Source: Ischnura elegans
Lineage: Eukaryota > Arthropoda > Insecta > Odonata > Coenagrionidae
Assembly: GCF_921293095.1 (NCBI RefSeq)
Contig: NC_060259.1
Location: 47,039,812 to 47,103,811, forward strand
Direction: 5' to 3'
Length of the DNA stretch: 64,000 nucleotides
The stretch's first letter is position 1; the number at the start of each line of letters is the position of its first letter. The notes below the pieces were generated by a model. It searched no databases. It had not been told where the DNA came from and saw nothing but the letters and a program-made list of their open reading frames with translations. Position numbers and translations under genes: made by a program. Positions 1 to 10,859 of the stretch are shown piece after piece.

Positions 1-700
1 AGCTCTATAGATCTGTACCCGAGTGCTGGCCATTTTCAATTCCATTGAGTTATTTTTTAACAACCAGCCTTTGACGCCTATGCCTGTTTTTTTCCAAATC
101 TTGCCTGGTACTGAAAGTGATTGTGAATTACTTCAGCTTCTATTTTCATAGATAAGTGTACAAATAGGGGAGGCGGCTGCCGCTTATACTGCCATTGGTC
201 AGTTACAAGAGTGATGCTTCTTAAGAGAACCCCCTCCTCATGATAAGGTACCTCTCCCCAAACGTATTCCCCTATAAATGACCACTCCACCCCCGAGAGA
301 AGTTCTATCTTCAGAATTTAATTGGTGCAATTTATACTTAACTCACACACATGAATTCATCAGTTGACCACTAAGTACCTTAACCTCCATTCCGCTCTCC
401 GCATTAGGTCTACTTATGTGGCACCAGCTAAATCTCACTTTTTCAATGTAATCCTTGTTGCTTCCAGTAAGATAGGTACATTCTTGAGGTCTAAAAAGAT
501 ACAATTAAAAACTTTTAGGGTCAAGCGCATTGAATCAAAATTTTATAATAATTCATAGAAAGTTGATATTCTGATAAAAATGAATGCCCAATTCTGAAGA
601 ATCAAGTGTAAAAAAAGCAATGAACAATCAGGAAATGTCATAGAGAACAAACTTAAAGCATGTAATATTCACTGAAAGAAATTTGATAAATGTGTAACTA

Positions 701-934
701 CTGAAGAAAAAGATTTGTGAAAAAATAAAATTCACAAACAATCATGCAAAATTTAAAGTTTTCCAACTATTCAATGGAAAAAAGACAGCCATTACAGAGA
801 GTGACTCTGAATTTGAAAGCTATATTCAGAATCGATTGCGGTCATCAGTGAAAGTTTTGGTTGATGGTTTTAATGAAACTTATGATTTGCAAAATCTAAT
901 GAACTTGAAAATTTTGGTGGCTTTTAAAAATTAA
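701..934 (+). CDS. Possible exon of an unidentified gene (open, coding-like)
   Basis: An open frame of about 77 codons runs from just after an in-frame stop to a TAA at 932-934. It has no convincing ATG, so if real it is an internal or terminal exon. The residue mix is protein-like: a Lys-rich start, then the acidic run ESDSEFESYIQ, then a hydrophobic stretch near VLVDGF. It sits 37 bp before a good 3' splice acceptor and a second short open segment (972-1040), which suggests one gene tail, though no strong donor is visible at its end. I do not recognise the family. It could also be chance or TE-derived. Confidence 0.22.
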   Translation: MKKKICEKIKFTNNHAKFKVFQLFNGKKTAITESDSEFESYIQNRLRSSVKVLVDGFNETYDLQNLMNLKILVAFKN

Positions 935-971
935 AATTTCACTTATTTTTATAAATATTACTTTTTTACAG

Positions 972-1040
972 GTGCAGGCCAAAGGGGAGTACCAGATGGG
1001 ACAAGTAAAAACGAAGAGTAAAAAACTGTATATTGGATAA
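972..1040 (+). CDS. Possible short terminal exon after a TTTTTTACAG acceptor
   Basis: A polypyrimidine tract and ACAG at 962-971 are followed by 22 open codons ending in TAA at 1038-1040. The peptide is basic and glycine-containing (starts VQAKGEYQMGQVK, ends KKLYIG). The splice site followed by a compact open stretch and stop looks like a last coding exon. The upstream partner may be the open segment ending at 934. Family unknown; no polyadenylation signal is obvious close downstream. Confidence 0.25.
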   Translation: MQAKGEYQMGQVKTKSKKLYIG

Positions 1041-1924
1041 TGAAGAAAAATTAAAAAAGTGATTCATTTATGGGCGTTTCATGTATTCTTCCAAGATCCT
1101 GACACTGAGATTAAAATTTGTTAGTATATAATTGGTACACCCTTGGGGGAACAATTAAAAAAAAGAATCTGTTCCGTTTTTTTAGTTTTGTTTTTACTTA
1201 ATATAAACTACAATGTCATGTAAATATTCTTTTGCTGCTTGGAACTGGGCTGGACTGTGAATTCATCTAGTATAAACGTTATAGTTATCTGTTGAAGCAG
1301 TAATCAAGCCATCCATTTGTTTTACTCAAATGTTTCAGCTACTATCTGTTTCTATGGTAATTGAGTGCAATGTTTTCACTTTTTTCTAATTTACTATCTA
1401 CTCAAAATGCCATGTAAGCTGATGTATTTGATTCCTTTAGGGGTAAGTGTCCTGAACATAGACTAAATCTCTCCATCTTCACTACCTGCTACAAGGATCT
1501 CGCCTTCTTGTGTAATTTATGCACGTACATTCCAGCCCGCCTGAGTTGTCTCGTGACATGACTGAAGAAAATAAGTGGAGAACTGATGGAGGGTTGCACA
1601 TTCCACACCGCTGTTCCCCATTTGCCCCCACACTATTACTTACTACTAACTTTGAGGTTGAAATGACTTGACACACTTCACTTATTTTATGCATGGGGAT
1701 TTCGCATCAAAATTGCAGTAACAATACAGTTCTGTTGATTAGCTTACTAATTCATCACATCCACTTATCTAATAGAGAATTTGTGACATTTTAAGTTCAA
1801 AGAACAAGAGGCCAAGTGGCCAAGAGATGGCTCTGGGCGTAGGTCCTGCCACGAACGAAGAATTCAACGCACACAGAAGAAGAAATGGAATTAAAGATGG
1901 TCACAATCACACAAACAGTACAAT

Positions 1925-2520
1925 AGACATATAAAAATTGACAGTTAAAAAAACATAGAAACAAAAAAAAGGGACACTCACAATAACTAGCGGACGTTTC
2001 AATGGGTTGAGCCGCTATCTTCGGTTCCGAAGATGAACTGCTGCAGGCAGGGAAAATTCCTCCAGTGGTCCTCCTTGGTGAAGTAGTGGGGGTGGAAGAA
2101 GGGGGAAGGCATTGGGGGGATAGGGTTTGCTCTGGCGGTTAATGGGCAATATTTAGCCCATGCGCTTCAAATGCCTTTTCGGCCCAGATGTGGGCCATCT
2201 CCCTAGTTCTCACCTCTATGGTAGTTGCCCTCTCTGGCAGAACTTCGATGAAGGTTAGAGAAAAACATTTGTCAAAACAGCTGTTGTGTGAGGCAGTGTG
2301 AATGGGGATGGGTTCAAGAAAGGGGGGAGTTTTGCAAGAGTGTCTGTGGCTATTCATTCTGATGGATATGGGTGTGGTACATTCTCCTATTTAATACGAA
2401 GGGCAAAAATTACAAAACAGTCTGTAAACAACGTCGAAGGAAGTACAAGATGGAGTGGAGGAGGATCTATTGATGACTGGTGAGGTGGTGGGGCGTAGCA
2501 GGGGGCAGCACTTGGAAGGG
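1925..2520 (-). pseudogene. Penelope-like element 3' end, GIY-YIG domain (minus copy)
   Basis: Read on the minus strand, this encodes a decayed GIY-YIG endonuclease tail of a Penelope-like retroelement. The pieces in order are CNFCPSY, an in-frame stop, IGECTTPISIRMNSH (the GIY-YIG core), HTASHNSCFDKCFS, then REMAHIWAEKAFEAHGLN. This is the layout known for Penelope-type C-termini (a Cys pair, the Y-G-x core, H-x-SH, and an E-x-x-x-I-x helix). Beyond the stop lie a short hairpin (ATCTTCGG/CCGAAGAT near 2020) and GAAACGTCCG, comparable to the 3' end of the plus copy at 3030-3110. It is broken by the stop and has no RT domain. The coding assignment is firmer than the outer boundary. Confidence 0.7.
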
Positions 2521-2642
2521 GGTAAATGATATTGGTGGACGTAGAAGTAGTGGAGGGGAAAATCGGTAGGCATTTAAGTTTGGGGAGAAATGCCTACCGA
2601 TTTTCCCCTCCACTACTTGTACGTCCACCAATATCATTTACC
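2521..2642. repeat. Near-perfect 122-bp hairpin joining two Penelope copies
   Basis: The arms 2521-2575 and 2588-2642 are reverse complements over 55 bp with one mismatch, around a 12-nt loop. The arms lie at the junction between the minus and plus Penelope 3' ends, and both encode the same linker peptide (PTDFPLHY..YVHQYH). The palindrome is therefore the symmetrical start of two inverted copies rather than an independent element. Confidence 0.9.
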
Positions 2643-3110
2643 TCCTCCATTGCAATTTCTGCCCTGCTTTCTATGTCGGCCAATGCACCACCCACCTCAA
2701 TCTTAGAATTAATAATCACCTCCTTCTGTCCATCATCCATCCCCCACGCATCTCTACCAGTACCTACACATTGTTTGTCGCACGACTCCGTCTTTAATCA
2801 ATGCTTTAAAGTTTCAGTCATTGCCTTCCTCCCAATGACTCCACCCTCAATCTCCACACCCTTGAATTGGTGTGCATTTGGCACTTGCAAGCCAATAGCT
2901 TTCCGGGTTTGAACGTCGCATCCAAACGTCTCTTCCTAAACCCCTCCCCCATACACCTCTCTCCTCTTTTCCCTTTTCCAACACTCTCCTTTCCTCCCCA
3001 TTCTTACAGAGGTTGAGAAAGGAGTAACTACTTCGAAAGCTTCCGAGTTTATTTTACTGTGTGAGTGTTTCTATGTTTATTGATATTGACTTTCACATAT
3101 ATATATACTT
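2588..3110 (+). pseudogene. Penelope-like element 3' end, GIY-YIG domain (plus copy)
   Basis: The plus strand carries CNFCPAFYVGQC, THLNLRINNHL, then after a frameshift PTHCLSHDSVFNQCF, then LNLHTLELVCIWHLQ and FPGLN. This is the same GIY-YIG tail as the inverted neighbour, in the same order. The three frames show at least two indels. The 3' end (TTCGAAAGCTTCCG, GTGAGTG, GTTTCTATGTTT near 3030-3085) resembles the outer end of the minus copy, so both copies end at the same family terminus. No RT domain is present. Confidence 0.68.
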
Positions 3111-3940
3111 CGCAATGTTCCTCAATGAGGTAAATAACATAAAAATATCCTAGGTTGGGCAGAAGTACTGAACACAAGTCTCTCTTTCGAGGCATTTACT
3201 TATGTGATTGGTGCTTAGCTGAAATATGCGTACATTGAATGTGGACAGGTGGAGTAGAGTACGTAGAAAGGGTAAATAAATAAATGAGTTGAATTGAAGG
3301 TATAAAATGCTTTGCAGGAAACAATTCCGGCATAAGAAGAGAAGACAGGTGTATGGCAGTACGGTAAAGCATATTTGCTTCAGGGAAAAGGGTGGAATGT
3401 GTGGAATATTCCAACAAGTGGATAGCTAACAAAAAGAATTGTCACAAAGACACGAAAAGATGCAAAATCGTATCGTCATCAGAGCTACCTCTCACGCCCT
3501 GAAATTTACATACTGTCTGTAAAAAAAAAGGAAGACACCCGAGTTTGAGGAGCTCTATCATCTAAACGAGGTGATCAATTTCAATGCAATATAAACCATA
3601 TGAAAGAGGTTTTGGGTTAAAAGGTTTTGTTGATGCCCCCAAATAGAGCCTTTTTCATATCCAGGATATAACCCACCATCTCATTTTTCTCTGTTTCAAC
3701 ATCTGCTCACAACAATCTGTAACTCCAACATTTAACACTTTGTGTCAAAACACCATGACTCACTCCAATGGATGACATGTTGCATGCACACACACAATGT
3801 TTTCAAGTCAGTAGCAGCAACTGTACTTGTTGCTATTTATTTATAATGTGAACCCTACAGATCCGCTGGCTGAAGGTAATTTTAACCGGCAGCTGGTTAG
3901 TAGCAGCTGCTCAACAGACTAGTGTGACCTTTGCTGTAGG
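3110..3940. other. No assignable gene
   Basis: AT-rich sequence with no convincing exon, domain or transposon terminus. A near-hairpin TATATATATA tract lies at 3099. Open frames here are short and show no recognisable motif. Confidence 0.5.
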
Positions 3941-3944
3941 AAGG

Positions 3945-4180
3945 GTAATGGCATAGTGGGTAGAGCCCTTTGCTATGGATGGAAGGCTTCCAAGTTAAAA
4001 TCCTAGGTGAAGCCTTTGGACACCCCCAGAAACTAAATCCTCAAGGGGGAAAGTTGCCCAGGGAAAGAAACTGGACTTCCTACTCTGAATAAGTGAAATT
4101 CACATACTTGTGGCTAGGTTTAGGGTGAGATCTTTCCTCATGTGGAAAATACATATCCAAACCAACCATGGGATGAATCA
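3945..4180 (+). mobile_element. tRNA-derived SINE-like sequence
   Basis: TGGCATAGTGGGTAGAG near 3953 resembles a pol III A box. AAGTTAAAATCCTAGG about 45 bp later resembles a degenerate B box. A non-tRNA body follows (GGACACCCCCAGAAAC and so on). This is the usual layout of a tRNA-headed SINE. No clear target duplication was found, so the limits are approximate. Confidence 0.45.
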
Positions 4181-4199
4181 CTGAGTGATTGAGTGTGAC

Positions 4200-4560
4200 T
4201 TACTCATTCGCAGGTCTCTTATTGGAGTGCTAAATTTGGTTCCTTTGTGTACCTCTTCCAGGTATTCTTTCTCTCTCTTCACTTTGTCTTTGTTTCCACT
4301 CAATGATATCCATCCTTGTCCTTTATGAAATTACATTTTGCTCTCCATTCACTCACATAGTTCTTCACTATTGCATGGGACCCTTCCATTTTCCCTTGAA
4401 TTATCTTATTTTGTGCATTCTCTAATGGGTTTATCATCCACGCTTCTCTACCTTTCCTCGCCTTTTGACAAATCTGATTCCTTATTCTCCTGTTGAAAGC
4501 CTTCCTCATTTTTTGGATTCTTATGCTCTTCAATGAGGTATAGAACTTCACTCATGATCC
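4200..4560 (-). pseudogene. LINE fragment, linker region before RT (RTE-like)
   Basis: A minus-strand frame at 4300-4551 encodes a highly basic, Trp-containing segment with KARKGREAW, an intervening helix, and CNFIKDKDG. That pattern is typical of the stretch between the endonuclease and RT domains of RTE-type LINEs (basic R/K helix, x-IKDKDG-x). No catalytic motif is present. It does not closely match the RTE copy at 62.6-62.9 kb and may be another subfamily. Confidence 0.4.
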
Positions 4561-4939
4561 GTAGCTTTTTCTAATCAACTTTTTGTCTCCCTAGAACTTC
4601 TCTTCTGCCCCCTTGAAATCCTTTTCTAATGTTTTTCTGGCTATCCTCCTCCGATTTTTTTTCAGTCAAATCTACTTCTATTTTCCTCTTCACTGCTTTT
4701 TTTTCTGCGCAGGTTTTTCATGCCACCCTTCTTGTGTGGGCATTTTTCTGCAGTGAGTTTTTTTGCTGAAGGATAGTACACCCTTATCCTCATGTTTTTT
4801 CCCACGAGCAGAAATCTTTTTTCCAACACAAAATTTTCATGTATACAACATGTTTATCTTTTTTGGCATTTCACAATATATTAGGTACATATTTGCATAT
4901 TGTATATATTTTGTATTGTAAACATTTATCTGTCGTTTT

Positions 4940-5037
4940 TAAATATGTTTGCATTGATGCTATCAAGGGGTTAGGTGGAAGAGGGGACTTCTTAGTCTCA
5001 ACCTCGCCCAAATAAAGACATCTTATTATTATTATGC
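4940..5037 (+). mobile_element. Non-LTR retrotransposon 3' end with (ATT)n tail
   Basis: GGGGACTTCTTAGTCTC, CCCAAATAAAGA and a TTATTATTATTAT tail at 5024-5036 resemble the 3' termini of arthropod non-LTR elements: a stem, AATAAAG, then a trinucleotide tail. The body upstream (4560-4940) is too decayed to assign. Confidence 0.45.
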
Positions 5038-5611
5038 ATGCCACTCTCCTGAGTTACCTGGTTGTCAGATATTTATTTGGTGAATGACAGAGGGGGGGGG
5101 GCAACAATAATTACATCCTTTGGATCACAGATAACCACCCTTTTTAAGATTTTGGCAGATTTTTTGGTAGAAAATAATTGCCTTTGCAACAATAACAATG
5201 AAAGTATTTCGATCTTCACCTCCATAGCATTAAGAATATGTAATTATGGTGGTGGGGATTTTTTTTTAATTCTGGAGGAGTGAATCTTAATATGTATATC
5301 CCTATGAGGAAAAATGTTTAGGCATCCCGGGCAAAAATATACAATAAACAACCAGTAGTTGAACACTTACTTCAGTGTTTCCAATGAAACTCCAAACCTA
5401 ACTGATAAATCAAACATTTCTAACCCGTCTGAGTTTGGTCCTAAACAGCTAGAGTTCATCATTAGCATGCATGGCTTTTAAATTCCACCTAAGGAGATGG
5501 TGGAAAATTATTTAAAGGTAAAAACATGCTTCTGCAGATTCAAACTCTGTATAGTACAACAGTGGCCCCTTTTTTGGGCAACTTGAGGATACACATGGGA
5601 TAGCTCAATGG

Positions 5612-5815
5612 TAATTGTCAACCTCGGTGGCAGCTGGGATAAGTCCTTGCCTACCATACAGAAGGTCGAGGGTTTGAGTCCTGTCTGGATAGGTTGCCCC
5701 TTGCAGGGCATGGGTGTGTGTGATCGTCTGTTGCTGATTTTTTAAACCCCCAAAGTAAAGGCCTAAATATGCTGTTTTCGGGGGTAATTGAGATAAAATA
5801 AAAAATAAAAATAAT
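5612..5815 (+). mobile_element. tRNA-derived SINE, family A copy 1
   Basis: The head resembles a tRNA: AACCTCGGTGGCAGCTGGGAT (A-box side) and GGTCGAGGGTTTGAGTCC (B box). The body contains GGGCATGGGTGTGTG and GTAAAGGCC, and the tail is AAAATAAAAAATAAAAATAA. It is homologous to copies at 7685-7870 (minus) and 32997-33200 (plus), which makes it a dispersed family rather than a tRNA gene. Confidence 0.75.
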
Positions 5816-5899
5816 GCTGGAGAAGGGATGATTCTTAGAAAGAATGCCTGGATGTGTGTTGAAAGCTAGCTGCAGTTAAATTAAAGGATAGCAATGGTG

Positions 5900-6370
5900 A
5901 AGATAGAAACTAAACCCATAGCTACTTTTGTGTTGCAGGTTTACATGCCTGTATCAGATTATGAAGATGAAAAAATACATAGACGGTTTCTACCAAGATA
6001 TAACATAAGTTACGAAGGAATTGTTGAATTTATGAAAATTCAACTGTTGACCAAATAAGGTCACAGTCAAGGTCATGGGAGTGGTATAAAGAAAGCATAC
6101 CAACAAAAGTGTTGATTTTAAAAGGGTGCCCAAGTCAATGTCCTTATACCTTTATTATCCACTAATTGACCTCCAAGACTAATACGGAGGTCAAATGTCA
6201 TAGACTTAAACGTTGGGCCATCGTGACTACCAGCGTGTGGAACCATAGGTTTTTAAGAGTATCCAAGTCAGTTTTGTCATTGAGGTATGTTTTAAAACAT
6301 CAGGGAAACCTTAGATCCCAACCAAACGTTTTTAAAGGTGACCAAGACCAAGTGAATGTCATAACACACA
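5900..6370. repeat. Degenerate repeated segments with GGTCAAATGTCAT-like motifs
   Basis: Blocks of the form TTTTAAAGGGTG..CCAAG..AATGTC, followed by ATCCACT..TTGACCTCC, recur near 6115-6200, 6330-6380, 6720-6770 and 7010-7080. This indicates an old, diverged repeat interleaved with RTE LINE fragments. Units are too diverged to fix a consensus by eye. Confidence 0.35.
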
Positions 6371-6500
6371 TATCCACTGCCTTTTCCAACAAGCCTACCT
6401 GGCCCTCTTAGTCTCATACCATAAGTTGATTATTTATTTCCTTAAACATCCTTTGGCATGGCTCTGTGCCCACACTCTTCCATTGCCTTTTCTCTTCCAA
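6370..6500 (-). pseudogene. RTE LINE fragment
   Basis: CCTTTTCCAACAAGCC, CCCTCTTAGTCTCAT and CACACTCTTCCATTGCC match, in order, the 5' part of the RTE LINE at 62820-62950, allowing for divergence. The orientation is the same (minus). It is a relic only, without catalytic residues. Confidence 0.6.
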
Positions 6501-6967
6501 GAAGGTTGTAAGGAGGTCAAATGCCACAGAGGACTTTCATGGTAATTACATTATAATCCCATTGGTTTTAAAGATTTCAAAGCAAATAGCAATGCCCCTT
6601 GATGCCGCTTTTCATTCATTCGACCTCCATTGGTAATGCTCAAGTTAAAGGTTACGATGTTTTTCCCGTGAAAGTCCTAAAAAATGTTAACTAAAATATG
6701 AAACTAGCATCCCCTGCTAAAGATTTTAAAGGGTGATAAGTAAGTGGCATAGTACATGTATCCGCTCCGTCTTGGTGCTCATCATCAGGTCTGAATTTTG
6801 ATTAATTTAATAAATCAAAATTGAAACGTTGGCCATTATGAAAGAATAATCTCATTGGGAATCCCAATAACAGTTTGCTCACATAATTCGCCAGGAAAGC
6901 ATCATATCATATTTCATATCCATTTTGTTAAATTGTTAACTTCCTGTGGTCATAAGATGGTCAAAGT

Positions 6968-7515
6968 TCACAGAGGTATGGGCAGAAATATCCAGGCAAT
7001 CAACTGAAAGGTTTTTACGGTTGCCCAAGACAGTGCATTAAACATATCCATCTCGTCAATTATTGACCTCCGAAGGACATATGCAATGCACCTACCTCTC
7101 CTTCCTTCTGAAAATTTTCCATTTCCTTGCACTGTCTTTTCTGACAGCCGAGTCCAAGTAATCATTAGCCCTCATCTCCAGTCGTCTGTTTAATATCTTC
7201 AGTATCCCTTTCACCTTGTGCGATATTAGGCTAATAGTACCGTCATCTCCGCATTCTACAACTTTGTTCTTTTTTAGTGTTGGAATAAAGATCATTGTCA
7301 CAAAATCCTCTGGCCAAAACCCTCCCTCATAGATCTTGCATACTTGTTTGAATAACCTTCTCTCACCATCCCAGCATAGATTATTCTGCAGCTCACACAG
7401 GAAACTATGACCCCTTTATTTCTGCTGCTGCTGATGATAAGTCTCTGCAAGGATTTCGCCTGTTGATGACCCAGAGGACCTTGCCAACCTCGCTGTCGAG
7501 AACAACACAATAGAT
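6968..7515 (-). pseudogene. Internally deleted RTE LINE fragment (linker + RT finger)
   Basis: On the minus strand, LKKNKVVECGDDGTISLIS and KGILKILNRRLEMRANDYL match the fingers region of the RTE RT at 59170-59330 (KKAVECGDYRRVSLI, LRILNRRMEARANEYL). It is fused directly to RKWKIFRRKE, which matches the linker found 3.5 kb away in that copy, so the intervening part is rearranged or deleted. It shares CCAACCTCGCTGTCG (near 7485) with the fragment at 50.9 kb. No YADD-type box is present. Confidence 0.65.
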
Positions 7516-7684
7516 ATATATCAAGATATTGCTGGCTAATTTAACAACTTTGACTTCCAGCATGGGTCAATGTTTATTTAAGTGTCATAAGCATTATTAG
7601 ATAGCATTAATAGACCTAATTCAGCAAAATATTGGCTCGTTTTAATTAAAATAATTGCAGAAATATTTTTAAACTATTTTTTTC

Positions 7685-7870
7685 CATGCTACCGGAGACA
7701 GCACTCTTTGGCCTTTACATCAGGGTTTTTGATAACTTACAATCAAACGTTCACATACATCCACAGGCTTGATAAGAGTAACTTAACCAGGCGGGGACTC
7801 AAACCCATGACCTTAGGTTTGCCAGGTGAGGACTTAAACATCGCCAAGCAACAACTTCAATATAATCATC
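7685..7870 (-). mobile_element. tRNA-derived SINE, family A copy 2 (minus)
   Basis: The reverse complement reads TTGCTTGGCGATGTTTAAG, then GGTCATGGGTTTGAGTCC as the B box, then GTAAAGGCCAAAGAGTGCTG, ending in an A-rich tail. This is collinear with the copies at 5.6 and 33.0 kb. The A-box region is diverged. Confidence 0.65.
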
Positions 7871-8075
7871 TTACATCCCTTGGCTGGTCGGACGTCGAAT
7901 GTTTCAATGGTTTTCAAGTGGTGATACACAAGTGGTGGCACATGCTCTTAATTTTGGGAGTAATATCTTTCAGATTTGAATTAACTAAGCATTATTCTGA
8001 ATCGTAAACCTGATGTGTTTGGTTTTATGGCGTGCTTTGTGAATGCAAGTGCAGATTTCATGCTGTTGTTCTCTT

Positions 8076-8373
8076 CAGTGGCGCAGCGAGGGGGGTATTT
8101 TGGGGGATGAAACCCCCCCAAGAGATCAGAAATTATTAAGTTTAACCCATTTTAATTCATTGGATTGATATTAATAATAGAATAGCGTACGGATTAATAA
8201 AATATCCCTCAGAAACCCATAAAAATCGCCATTTTGAACCATTTATCTTTAAAATTCCGCAATTTATTAATCTCGCACCTACCGCTTATCCTGGTGGGTA
8301 TACCATACCCCCACACTCCCCGGTGTTAGTTGCACCTAAACCCCCTTAGTCTTGATTCCTAGCTGTGCCCCTA
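8076..8373 (+). mobile_element. hAT-type MITE, family 1 copy 1, perfect 8-bp TSD
   Basis: A 298-bp non-coding element starts CAGTGGCGCAGCGAGG and ends in GATTCCTAGCTGTGCCCCTA, imperfect inverted termini. It is bounded by an exact 8-bp duplication, GTTCTCTT, at 8068-8075 and 8374-8381. CAG-starting ends plus 8-bp duplications are the hallmark of hAT elements. It includes a G/C-run block beside the left end. It is homologous to copies at 12910 and 15258. Confidence 0.9.
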
Positions 8374-8381
8374 GTTCTCTT

Positions 8382-10120
8382 CATTGTATGAAATTCGTTT
8401 CGCTTATTTTTTTGCAATGACCAGTTACTGCAACGAAGCGTATCCATAGTGTCTTATTACACAAGAATCCTACTCGAAGGAGAAGGTAGGCTTATAGGGC
8501 TCGCAAATTTCAGACAACCTAAGCCCGAGACCTGAATTGAATTGATCAAATGATTTTCATTCATGCTCAATGGTGTTTCGAGAAATGCATAAAATAGGAA
8601 TTTAATTGGTAACATATAGGCAATTTTGTGCTTGGGATGTTTGAGAACTCAAAAATTTGAGTCGAATCCAGTAGTTAGTACTCTACTTGAGTGCTTTTAT
8701 TAGTATTAGGAATGTCGAGTAGAGTCGAGTAGTTTTGGTTGCAGAGCTGTCATGGCCAGTAAGATCAGAAATATACTGACAGGATGCACTATCGTAAAAC
8801 TTATGTAATAATACCATTTTTAGAGACAATAAGACATTTTAAGTCTTTGGCCTGGGAGTTTCAGCTAGGTGTCTAAGTAGCAGTCAACCACAATAGTATT
8901 CGATGTGGGTACTGAATATCTTATTGTCCGCTGCGGCAGCCGACTGTCTTCCAACCAGGCGGCGTAATCTGAGTGGACCACTGCATCACGCATACTTTCT
9001 TATGTAATACTTTTGTACGCTACCATACTTTCTTTACTCAAACGCTGAGGGAATATGCATCAATTATTAGGATTTCTATTGAAAAAATGCAACTTTTAGG
9101 TTTTAAGGACAATGCTGGTTTTTCCCGGTATTTGACGTCACAAGTAGTGCCCTCTTTTGACCTTTTTGAGTAGATACTACATAGGACCATCGTTAATTTT
9201 TGTTTAATCCTTTGTTGGGTTTAGTTTCTATCTTGAACTAATAAAAAAAGATTCAATATGGTTAATTAAACAAAGTAAGAAATGAAGAAAAAAATTTTTG
9301 GTCTATAAAGCTAAAGCTACTTGGAAGTTCTATAGCTTGTCCACTTAAATTCCATGATCATTCAAGATCAATAGAATTCGTAGCTATAACTTTTAATAAA
9401 AATTCCCAATGTTCCCAATCTTGCAACTTTGGCAAGAAAGTACTTGTCTAGCCACACAAGTATGTTGCGAAAGACAATTTTCTGCCGGAGTAGTTCTGTA
9501 ACATGGAGGCATTGAAACCTGCTGCCTGAGCATGAAAAAAAATAATTTCTCTGCATGAGAATTTGAAAGAATCAAATTTTACATGATTTATTTAAGTATG
9601 TAATCTTTATTACAATTATACAAATGCCTTAACTGAGGACTCTTCAGGGCAGTTTGGATACTTACATTAAGTAAATTGATGACATATTACTAGAGGTAAT
9701 GTCATTTCAATTGTGCTTATGGAACTGTTTATGACAAATAAATTTTCATTTATGTCCTAGTTGAGATACAAATACCATCATCGTTCCTCATTTTCTTTTC
9801 CTTTTTATATGGAGCTATGCATTCAGGATAGAAAATTCACAAGGAAATTGGAAAAGCGAGAATGAGATGTTTGAGCATGCATGACTTGATACTCAACTCA
9901 AGATCAAAAAGTACTACTCCCACATCTCTATTATGTATGCTTCAAATCAATTTAATTGATATAAGGTACATTCATTCATTTTTTTATTACAAATGGAAAT
10001 GGGAAAGGTTGAAATTATATTTAAAAAATCAATGACTCGCTGAAGCGTTACTTTCCTCAATATTAATTGATGAACTACCAGCAGTACTGTGTAATAATGT
10101 TGATACATATGTATTTTGTA
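8382..10120. other. No assignable gene
   Basis: AT-rich intergenic or intronic DNA. Small open frames (for example at 8973-9173 and 9368-9575) show no domain, no start context and no homology to other segments here. Nothing else is supported. Confidence 0.5.
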
Positions 10121-10121
10121 A

Positions 10122-10417
10122 CAGTATGGCGCGTAGTCAGGACGATGTGCTAGGGGGGTTGCATGACCAGGGGTTACAGGGGGTTGTAATCATCCTCTGG
10201 GGAAAATGTGAAAATTTTAATCTCAAGAAATCACATTTTATGCTATTCTGGAACTTAAAAGAACACAATTGATGAGTCGTCCGGAAACTGTTTCTCTCAA
10301 ATAAATGGGTGTGGTTGAATAAAGCTGTTTTATAGGTTAAAATTTTTATGCTAAAATCAAATGCTTTGGGGGGGGGGGCACGGCCCCCTGTGCCCTACCT
10401 CCCTGATTATACCACTG
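10122..10417. mobile_element. Degraded hAT-like MITE
   Basis: The left end CAGTATGGCGCGTAGTCAGG and the right end CCCTGATTATACCACTG are imperfect inverted termini of the CAGTGGCGTAGxCAGG type. A run of 13 G near 10369 and CACGGCCCCCTG lie next to the right end, as in other members of this class. No matching 8-bp flanks are seen, so it is older or one edge is mutated. Confidence 0.5.
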
Positions 10418-10483
10418 GAAATAGATATATTTTTATTTCATAGTGGTGTATTTGTTCTCTTTTGCATCCTTAATAATCTGACC

Positions 10484-10747
10484 CGGTGACATAACTAGGA
10501 ATATGCTTTAGGGGCAATGGGGTGAGGGTGTCAGGGTGCGACCTACCTCAGGCCACAGTCATGCCATTTTTTAAAAATGACATGCCAGGAAATATATTAT
10601 ACATCATTTTGGCGCTTAAAGTTTAACTCAAGACACATGCAGTTAAATGTAAAAACTAGACTGGTTTTAAATATTTTTTGTTTTTCTGAGGCTTTGTTGG
10701 GGAATCTATTCCCCTCATCCCACACCCATGGTTATGCTACTCACCTG
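10484..10747. mobile_element. Degraded hAT-like MITE
   Basis: Termini CGGTGACATAACTAGG (left) and CCATGGTTATGCTACTCACC (right) are imperfect inverted repeats around a short non-coding body with a GGGGCAATGGGG block. It is the same general type as the neighbouring CAGTGG elements. Target duplication not found. Confidence 0.4.
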
Positions 10748-10859
10748 ACCTATGTAACTCATTACTACTGGCCGTCCCTTACCCTTCTCCCAGTCGACCT
10801 GCCCTTCGATGATCGTCTTCATAGAGAGATTATAGAACTGTTATATCCTTCATTTCTCG

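Noticed and set aside
10122-10417. Perfect 8-bp TSD for this MITE
   Set aside because: The flanks TTTTGTAA and GAAATAGA do not match; class rests on termini only.
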